A stretch of 64,000 bases of DNA from assembly GCF_000715075.1 (NCBI RefSeq), contig NC_134080.1, positions 71,207,291 to 71,271,290 on the forward strand. Direction: 5' to 3'. Source of the stretch: Nicotiana tabacum (Eukaryota > Streptophyta > Magnoliopsida > Solanales > Solanaceae). The notes under the pieces were generated by a model, which ran no database searches, was not told the DNA's origin, and worked only from the letters and a program-made list of their open reading frames with translations. Positions 57,601 to 64,000 of the stretch are shown piece by piece (the stretch's first letter is position 1; each line of letters begins with the position of its first letter). Position numbers and translations under genes: made by a program.

Positions 57601-58706
57601 TTCTGATTTTGAGAATATATGATATTGATATCGCTTAACATCACCACTTCCTTCATCTCGAAACCTGTCATCAACTATTTCAAAGCGAGTCGGTAGGCTT
57701 CTCTCCCTATTAGACCTCTTACCAGCTTGGTTATAATTACGGGGACTTCTTCTTTCTTCCATGGAATATGATCTTATGTTCAAGTCATCGCTCCTTTTTC
57801 TTGGACTAAAATTTTCAAATGAACTTCTATCAGCATCTCCAGCTCCAGCTGTAGACATTTCCTTATAGTCATCTTTTATACTCTGTGGAATGCATAACAT
57901 AACGACATATATCAAAAAGTATGGTGCCAAACGGAATGACAACTATTTTTGTCAGCCTCAACACTTCTACCTAAACACGTAACTGCTTATTTACAAAATA
58001 AGCATCAGCACGTAAAAGTGTTTTTCAACATTTAATGCTTATCAGGTACTTTCGATTAACTCAGTTAAATTGACTCTAGCACATTATCAACTGCAGGATC
58101 TAACTAGCAGAAATATGAAATGTTTTTGCTGTACCTGCTACAGCCACAATTGGATACTTACCGTTTTCACTGAGGGAAGTTTGTCGTGGCCCCTCTCACC
58201 TGTATATTTCCGGTCCACATAAACATGCTTTATAAAATCTCGAAGTCTATGAAGATTACTGTAACGCAAAAACAATATTAATATTGGGCCATATCGTCGA
58301 AAATATACTTTTCTTGTCATTGTGTTACTTACTATAAGGAAATATTACCTGGAATCTGGATATGAATTACGATATGGATCCCACGTTTTGAAGTAGATTT
58401 CCTTTGCTCGCTAAAATAATGACAAGCGAATTAGCCTCTTATAAGAGGATGATTAACAAGTAAAATGTGAATGTGTACCTCATTACCCCCAGATTCCAGA
58501 GCACTAACTTCTTCTTCACTAAATCTAGCCATTGACACGGATTTTACCCTATGTGTAAACTCGCGGCTGAAATTGTTTGAACAAAAAATGAATAATCAAA
58601 TCCATAAAAACTGAAAATAACTTAGCCATTAATAAGATACTTACTGCACTCCGCTGCAGCGTGTGCAGACAAATGTCCAGAAATTTGTGCAAATATATTG
58701 TGGCCC
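54653..58706 (-). CDS. AGD14: AGD14-like ADP-ribosylation factor GTPase-activating protein (exon 1 outside the window)
   Basis: Exons in transcript order: 58645-58706, 58479-58566, 58349-58410, 58162-58258, 57433-57882, 56662-57096, 56097-56222, 55912-56007, 55749-55829, 55239-55371, 55052-55097, 54653-54791. All have GT/AG borders and join without a frameshift into 604 codons plus stop. ArfGAP domain: GPQYICTNFWTFVCTRC gives the second zinc CxxC, the joined SGVHREFTHRVKSVSM carries the catalytic Arg, then AKEIYFKTWDPYRNSYP. The centre is Ser/Arg-rich with FEIVDDRFRDEGSGDVKRY. The C-terminal half is low-complexity Thr/Ser/Pro/Gln and ends with NPF motifs (SRNPFDIG, GGNPFG) that typically bind EH domains in vesicle traffic. 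It would stimulate GTP hydrolysis by Arf. The initiator and the first zinc CxxC must be in an upstream exon beyond the copia insertion. Confidence 0.9.
55422..55681. mobile_element. Intact Stowaway MITE in an ArfGAP intron
   Basis: 260 bp with terminal CTCCCTCCG / CGGAGGGAG and a TA target duplication on both sides. It lies between exons 55239-55371 and 55749-55829 and does not touch splice sites. Confidence 0.92.
56329..56430 (-). mobile_element. Au-type SINE, 3' fragment
   Basis: On the minus strand it contains GAGCTTAAATGAAGCGACAT, GGATTTATATAGCCGACCCC and CTAGTTGTTGTTGTA, the conserved 3' half and tail of Au SINEs. The tRNA-like head is missing. It lies in the intron between exons 56097-56222 and 56662-57096. 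Confidence 0.8.
56446..56570 (+). repeat. Intronic repeat, copy 1
   Basis: ACTAGAAGTTCTCTATATTTTC...GGCATATAAAACTCTGACATGAC...ATTAACATGACTAAA matches 58878-58982 in an upstream intron of the same gene with about 80-85 percent identity by eye. Confidence 0.7.
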
Positions 58707-58877
58707 CTGCTAAGAGGAAGCAAAAACACAAGACATTAATTATCAAGGTGTAACATTGTGCACTCATTGCTACATGTGCAAAAAACAAATTAGAATTGTT
58801 TGCTATGCTGCTATATGTCTAAGAGGAATTGATAAATTAACAAACATTTGCTTGGCTAGTTATATACTGGACTCACT

Positions 58878-58982
58878 ACTAGAAATTCTCTACTACTTAT
58901 ATTTTTTACTGGCATATAAAACTTTAACATGACAAAAGAACCCTATAAACGTTGGACCTAAAGTCAGCGTATTAACATGACT
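58878..58982 (+). repeat. Intronic repeat, copy 2, cut by a copia LTR
   Basis: Second copy of the repeat at 56446-56570. It stops at AACATGACTT where the LTR TGTTGGAT begins, so the LTR inserted into this repeat. Confidence 0.68.
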
Positions 58983-59392
58983 TGTTGGATTTATTTTCAA
59001 TTTGGGCCGCGGGTCGTTCCATGTGGGTTGACCCGACCCATCTATGAGTAGATGAGAATAAATAACCTCTTATGAGAAGTTATTCCACACGTTTAGTTTT
59101 GTGGGAGCATATTCTACACGGTTATTTTTCTTGTTCTGAACCGTTATTTCTTGAGAACTGCTTTTTTCCTTGACCCTAGATAAAAAGGGAACATAGAAGA
59201 AGAAAAATACAGCGAATTTTATCTCCCTTCTTTTTCTCACAAGAAATACACAGAGGACACTTAGTTTGTGAAAAGTATTTTGTTTTCAAGAGAAACGAAA
59301 TCGAACTTGAGCAATTGATCTAAGCAGGTTCTGCAAAACTTCTGCTACTGTTAACAGGTACACAATTCGATGTTCCTGTTACTGTTTATTCA
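58983..59392 (+). mobile_element. Ty1/copia 5' LTR (410 bp)
   Basis: TGTTGGATTTATTTTC to GTTTATTCA, with a GATAAAAAGGG promoter-like box about 210 bp before the end. It is followed by TGGTATCGGAGCC, a tRNA-Met-type primer site with one change. It probably lies in intron 1 of the ArfGAP gene, because exon 2 is 277 bp to its left and exon 1 is not between them. Confidence 0.82.
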
Positions 59393-59395
59393 ATA

Positions 59396-59410
59396 ATGGT
59401 ATCGGAGCCA
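59396..59410 (+). other. Primer site of the copia element
   Basis: TGGTATCGGAGCCAG three bases after the LTR end. The canonical site has CAGAGC. Confidence 0.75.
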
Positions 59411-59674
59411 GATTGTTTGTTTTCCAGTCCGTATCTCTCCTTGTGAAGAGTATTTTTTTTGGGTTAGGAGGGGGGGGGGGGGGATCTTGATTATGGCGTC
59501 GTGCAAATTTATGTTTCCCCATATGCATCTCCCTTCCCGAATACAACTGTTTCATGTATTGTTTATGGTGATTTATGTATGAGTATATATATAATAATTG
59601 TTTTCTAGGAAATGATTATTTCACCTATCAATGAAAACATACATGGAAAGATGGTTATGTTTCTTATTAAAAAT
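59411..59674 (+). mobile_element. Copia leader with a 14-G run
   Basis: Non-coding. Contains a T-run and a run of 14 G at 59470-59483. No recognised gene. Interrupted at 59675 by an inverted-repeat element. Confidence 0.55.
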
Positions 59675-60623
59675 AGGTAAAATACATAAGTTACCCCGAA
59701 CTATGACCCAAATCTCTGTTACACACTTTATAGGAACGAATATTACATTACACACCCAACTTTTCTAAAGTGTATCTAATACACACTGCTTTGCCCACGT
59801 GAATACTGCGTGTTTTTCCCAACAAGTGAGTCGCGTGAACAAAAGAATTTTATGTCAGATGTCAATTTTTTTTTAGTTTTTTAAAATTTTAAATTAAGTC
59901 ATCTTCTTCCTTTTTAAAATTCTGTCATAGTTACTCCTTGAGCTCCACCACCCGATCTCCTTCTTCTCAAATAGATATACCACGATTTCTTTTATCTCTT
60001 CTCGTTGTAGAGAAGCTTAACTTGAGCTTTACCCATGGCGAAGTCAAATTTTTAGGAAGCGAGAATTTTTCGAAAATTTTTCCAACCATTAAACTTAACT
60101 CAAGATTCTGCACATTCTTTAATTTTATTAATGGATGATTTTTTAAATAGTTGACTTGTGGCGATGTCAGTTAATGGCGGTCGAACTTTTACAGAAGTAA
60201 AATGAAAAATGAGTTGGATGTGGGTTCAAAAATTTTGATTCAATTCAGCGGAAAAGATGGAGTTTTAGGTGTATTTTCTGGTGATTTTTGTTAGTTAATG
60301 GTGACTTTGTTATTAAGTAAAAGGTGGAGGAAGAAGCTATGGTGTTTGATGGGGAGAGAGGGGGAAGACGACCATGGTAGTTTAGATGAGGAAGATGAGG
60401 GGTATAATTGTAATTTAATTTTTTATTTTTTATTTTAAATGACACATGTCACTGTTTGATTGGTGCGTGATATTGCACATATTCTGAAAAACTGGTTAAG
60501 AAAAAAATGGTGCGTCTTAGATATACTTTGGAAAGGTTGGGTGTGTAAAGTAATATTCGTTCTTAGAAAGTGTGTAACAGGGATTTGGGTCATAGTTCGG
60601 GTGCCAACTTATGTATTTTGCCT
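59675..60623. mobile_element. Inverted-repeat DNA element (MITE-like), 949 bp
   Basis: Termini AGGTAAAATACATAAG and CTTATGTATTTTGCCT begin inverted repeats of roughly 110-125 bp (for example GAACTATGACCCAAATC and GATTTGGGTCATAGTTC). Flanked by taaaaat on both sides (59668-59674 and 60624-60630). No transposase. The internal open stretches are short. The 7-bp duplication does not settle the superfamily. Confidence 0.85.
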
Positions 60624-60630
60624 TAAAAAT

Positions 60631-61365
60631 AAAAAAAGGAGCCAGTTCACGAAAGAGAAGTGACAACAAAGTAATCGAATTTTTTTGTGTAATTCCAGAT
60701 TCCAATATTTTTTCTTGAATCATGGACTAAATTCTAAAAGTCTCATGAAAATATGTTTCAAAGTTTTTTTGGAAGTTTGGAGATTGACAAATTCTAAGAA
60801 TGTTACGTTGGCTTATAGAACTTTCTTTTACCCTCTAGTTGCAAATTGTTTTGTTTGTTTTTCATATTTGATGAAAATCAAATATTTCAAAGTGATATAT
60901 ATATAATACACATTACAACAGTTATAAAAATATGATCATATTGAAAAATCGTTAGGTGACATTTAAAGGCATATGTTGCCTTCAGCAACAATCCTGAAAT
61001 CCATTTTCTCTTAGAAATATTTTTGTCCTTTTGAAACAGAAATATGTTCCTCTCACTAAGGATTGTATTAATTCTTGTATATTTCTTCCTTTCTTACGTA
61101 AAGATGAAGGCTAAAAGGATGTAAGAAATATTTGCAAGATTCACGTTCTCCTACCGTTAAAATAAGAGCAAATGTAGATATGGTTGCATCTACTGAGTTA
61201 CTGATTATTCTACACTACCATAATTCTTTTTGAACTATAAATATTAAATCATCACTTCCTTTAAGCCACCCTTACATTGATATACTTCTACGAGTTATTG
61301 TGATATATGTTGTCACATTGAATGGTTTTAACCATTCTAAGTGTTTCCTTGGTCATATTTCAGAT
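60631..61365. other. AT-rich stretch without a recognised gene
   Basis: No conserved coding. ACTATAAATATT at about 61237 resembles a TATA box roughly 125 bp before the ATG of the next ORF, and TTTCAG at 61358-61363 resembles a splice acceptor immediately before it. Either could matter for that ORF. Confidence 0.4.
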
Positions 61366-61836
61366 ATGGCTGAATAGGGACAAGTTCGAATTACTCCAAG
61401 TGGGAGTTCTCGAAGACAAGGAAGGGGACAACGTAGAAGGGTACGTCGTCGCAGGATTTATTTCTATAATGATTCAGACTCGGAGCCTGAAGTCATCAGG
61501 AATGTCCCAAGGGCGAGACAAAATCAGTTAAGGGATCGAAGGGTTGAACGAAGGGAAAAAGAAAAGAAATTTAGGGAGTTTAAGGAATTTAAGATGGGCC
61601 CTAATATTTCCGTTCCTGAATATGTACACCTTTTTAAGATAAAAAGAGCTGAATTGGCTAATTACGTAGAAATTACTGATTGGGAAGCATTAGCTATTTT
61701 AACGAACTATCTTCGAGAGCCTTGGGGTGAAATTTTAACTGAGATTTATTATGATGTTTGGCCTAGTGCACCTTTTAGCGTATATGAGCAAGAGTTAGTA
61801 TTCGATTGGTATATGGATGTCCAAGCAAACATGTAA
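61366..61836 (+). CDS. Unrecognised basic ORF of 157 codons with one early stop
   Basis: ATG at 61366 is followed by an in-frame TAG at codon 4, then the frame stays open to TAA at 61834. The N-terminal third is strongly Arg-rich (RRQGRGQRRRVRRRR), then acidic (YNDSDSEPEV), then Arg/Lys/Glu-rich. The C-terminal half looks like a folded domain (VEITDWEALAILTNYLREPW, YEQELVFDWYMDVQANM). I do not recognise the family. It lies between a copia LTR and copia gag, so it may be an extra ORF of that element, a captured host exon or another element's remnant, including an endogenous viral one. Coding status is uncertain because of the stop. Confidence 0.45.
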
Positions 61837-62148
61837 ATTGTTATTATGTGTTTTATTTTAATGAAATTTATATTATGTTATTTGTCTCACTAAGTTACAT
61901 ACGTTGTTTATTATATCTTTTTGTAATGGATTGAGACTTGAAAATATGTACACACTAAGAAGTGATTTTAATATTAATTAAAAATATTTAGATATAGATG
62001 ATGAATGGAAACGTAGTGACCGTTCGATTCTATACTAAATGTAGAATTAATATTATAATTAATTTTCTTGAGTGTGTAATCACATGCATAAATTAACTGA
62101 AGTATATATTGATGAGTTAAACTTGTAATATTGTCTCTAATAACAGAC
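61837..62148. other. Gap before copia gag
   Basis: 312 bp, AT-rich, no gene seen. CTCTAATAACAG just before the gag ATG resembles a splice acceptor. Confidence 0.4.
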
Positions 62149-64000
62149 ATGGCATCAAAAAGTATCATTGCTGACTTGAACAAGGGTGACAAACTGAATG
62201 GTGAAAATTACGATATTTGGAGTCGTAAGATGTGGTATGTACTCGAAGAGCAAGATGCTCTTAAAAGTATTAACCATGTTATGAGTCACCCAGAGGAGGG
62301 TAACACTGCCTAACACAGGAGGGACCTGGAAACTTACAATGTTTGGAAAAGAAAGATTCCACTACACGTGAAATTATTGTAAGTTCAGTTGTTGATGATC
62401 TCATCCACGAATGTGAGCAATATCCTACTGCTCAAGTCATGTGGGCACATTTAAGGGAGTCATATGGGGGTACGATTGTGACTCACCTTCGTCAACTGAC
62501 AATCAAGTTTGACACGTACAAAAAGCGTCATGATCACGGTGTCAAGCAACATCTAAGGGTGATGTCAAATATGATTGCTCAACTCAAAAGTGCTGGCCAT
62601 GTTCTCTCTGATGAGCAGCAGGTTCAGGTAGTGATTATGTATCTTCCCAATAATTGGTAACATTTGAAGGTTAAATTGACCCACAATGATAGCATCAAAA
62701 CTTTTGTTGATGTTGCCTGTCATGTGGAGCTTGAAGACGAACGTCTTAGTGCTGCTAAAGATGTACCTAATGCCTTTGTGGCAGAATCAAGTGGTACAAA
62801 GAGATCAAGCTTCAAGCGCAAGAGAAACTAGAAAAATGATGGAAAGAGTAAGGAGACCGGAGAAGGACCCTCCAAGAAACGAAACAAGCCAAATTCCAAG
62901 AAAGAAAAACGGTTCTACAAGAAGAAAGACAAGAGCAAGATGAAGTGTTACAATTGCCAAGTTCCAGGGCATTTTGCTCGTGAGTGCACTGAGCCGAAAA
63001 AGGTAGCATTTCAAAATGCATCTCTTAGTGCTATATATGTTTCTAGCACTGTTTTACTAACTGAATCTTATCCTGTGTGGATTGTAGACTCAGGGATCAC
63101 AGACCATGTGAGTCGTGATAGAGAAACGTTTATAGAGTTTCGCCGAGTTCCACCTGGATCAAAGCATGTATATGTGGGAAACAATATAAAGCTTGAAGTC
63201 AAAGGGATAGGCACTTGCAGAATGGACATGCGTGGTGGCCGATCTTTGATGTTTCATGACATCCTATATGTTCCAGAGATTCGACGAAACTTAGTATCTA
63301 TATATGTTCTTCTAGATTTAGATTTCAATTTGAACTTTAGCCGCAGTGGTCTTAGAATTACTCAAGACAATGTTTTTTATGGTTTTGGACATCGTTATGA
63401 TGGTTTTATTGTGTTAGATTTTAATCCTTGTACGTATAACTATTATGTTGACCGTTGTGTTATGGCATGTTATTCTAGTAACAATAATGTTGATGTTATT
63501 ACATGGCATGCAAGACTAGGTCACATAGGGCAGGATCGAATGAATAGATTGGCTAACGAAGGATATCTAGGCCCTTTCTCTAAAATTGAAATGCCAACTT
63601 GTGAAAATTGTCTTGACGGAAAGATTACACGTAAACCATTTGGAAAGGCTCATTTTTCATTGCAATTAATCCATTCTGATATCTGTGGTCTAATGAATGT
63701 GAGGTCTAGGTCTGGTGCTTTATATTTCATTACGTTCATTGATGACTTCACACGATTTGGTTATGTCTATTTGATCTCTCATAAATTTGAAGCACTTGAA
63801 TGCTTTAAGAAATATGTGAATGAAGTTGAGAATCAATTAGACAAAAGGATTAAGACCTTAAGAACCGATAGAGGGCGTGAATATCTTTCAAAAGAATTTG
63901 AATAATTGTGCAATGAAAAAGGAATCACCAGACAGTTAACTATTCCGTACACACCTCAACAAAGTGGTATAGTAGAAAGGAGGAATATAACACTGCTGGA
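62149..64000 (+). pseudogene. Ty1/copia gag-protease-integrase (decayed, runs off the window)
   Basis: Start at ATG 62149 (MASKSIIADLNKGDKLNGEN). The gag core has YDIWSRKMWYVLEEQDAL, REIIVSSVVDDLIHECEQY, KLRQ-like HLRQLTIKFDTYKKR and MSNMIAQLKSAGHVLSDEQQ. A basic linker leads to the knuckle CYNCQVPGHFAREC. Protease active site WIVDSGITDHV. GAG-pre-integrase WHARLGHIGQDRM, zinc pair CENC, then integrase core with HSDICG, DDFTRF, LRTDRGREY and SGIVERRN. PR-INT order before RT identifies copia. Stops at about 62294, 62658, 62829 and 63903 and a frameshift at an A-run near 62350. RT and RNase H would follow beyond the end. Its link with the LTR at 58983 is likely but the 2.7 kb gap leaves doubt. 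Confidence 0.9.

Noticed and set aside
61974..62192. Minus-strand frame before copia gag
   Set aside because: AT-rich, no family; overlaps the start of gag on the opposite strand.

Overview
This is a repeat-dominated stretch of a plant nuclear genome, most probably Solanaceae and plausibly Nicotiana. Grounds: a TS-type SINE ending in TTG repeats, an Au-type SINE, Stowaway MITEs, very large Ty3/gypsy elements of Ogre and Tekay/Del type, and one host gene with GT/AG introns. There are no bacterial features. About 54 kb is nested retrotransposons, about 4.5 kb is a host gene and its flank, and the last 5 kb is further transposon DNA.

Layout. (1) 1-26032: most of one Ogre-type Ty3/gypsy element on the minus strand. 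From left to right it shows the edge of the 3' LTR, a 3' UTR with two tandem arrays, integrase, RT/RNase H, a spacer where Ogre elements carry an intron, protease, gag, a LINE-like ORF1 embedded between gag and the Ogre-specific ORF1, ORF1, leader, tRNA primer site and a 7.07 kb 5' LTR. That LTR holds a TS SINE (16-bp TSD) and a 2747-bp solo LTR (TSD actac). Every coding part carries stops or frameshifts. (2) 26033-28556: gag, protease and the first RT motif of a second, minus-strand Tekay/Del-like element (element 2), cut inside RT by the Ogre. (3) 28557-49894: the 5' LTR of element 2, split by element 3 (31558-49872, TSD gatga), a LARD-like element with 3.1 kb LTRs and a 3.85 kb non-coding interior. 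Element 3 is itself split by element 4 (33962-42228, plus strand, TSD ggatc), which has 3.3 kb LTRs and only 1.6 kb of interior. (4) 49895-53255: the 5' LTR and part of the non-coding interior of a minus-strand Ty1/copia-like element (element 5), which split a Stowaway MITE (53256-53481). (5) 53482-58706: host DNA with two foldback elements and an AGD14-like ArfGAP gene on the minus strand. Exons 2 to 13 are in frame; exon 1 is not in the window. (6) 58983-64000: a copia LTR, probably within intron 1 of that gene, a 949-bp inverted-repeat element, an unrecognised short ORF, and a decayed copia gag-pol running off the end.

Insertion order from the nesting: Stowaway, then copia element 5, then element 2, then independently element 3 (followed by element 4) and the Ogre (followed by its SINE and solo LTR).

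The most interesting signal is structural. The LTRs of element 2, element 4, the solo LTR and element 3 share minisatellites and single-copy blocks that form short hairpins. Their arms differ between units or elements by paired, compensating changes, while the loop (CGCC or CTC) is nearly constant. Similar pairing is kept at the LTR start, in an LTR block ahead of the minisatellite, in the leader after the primer site and before the polypurine tract. This points to retained RNA or DNA structure in this retrotransposon lineage. All statements come from reading the sequence; no database search was run.
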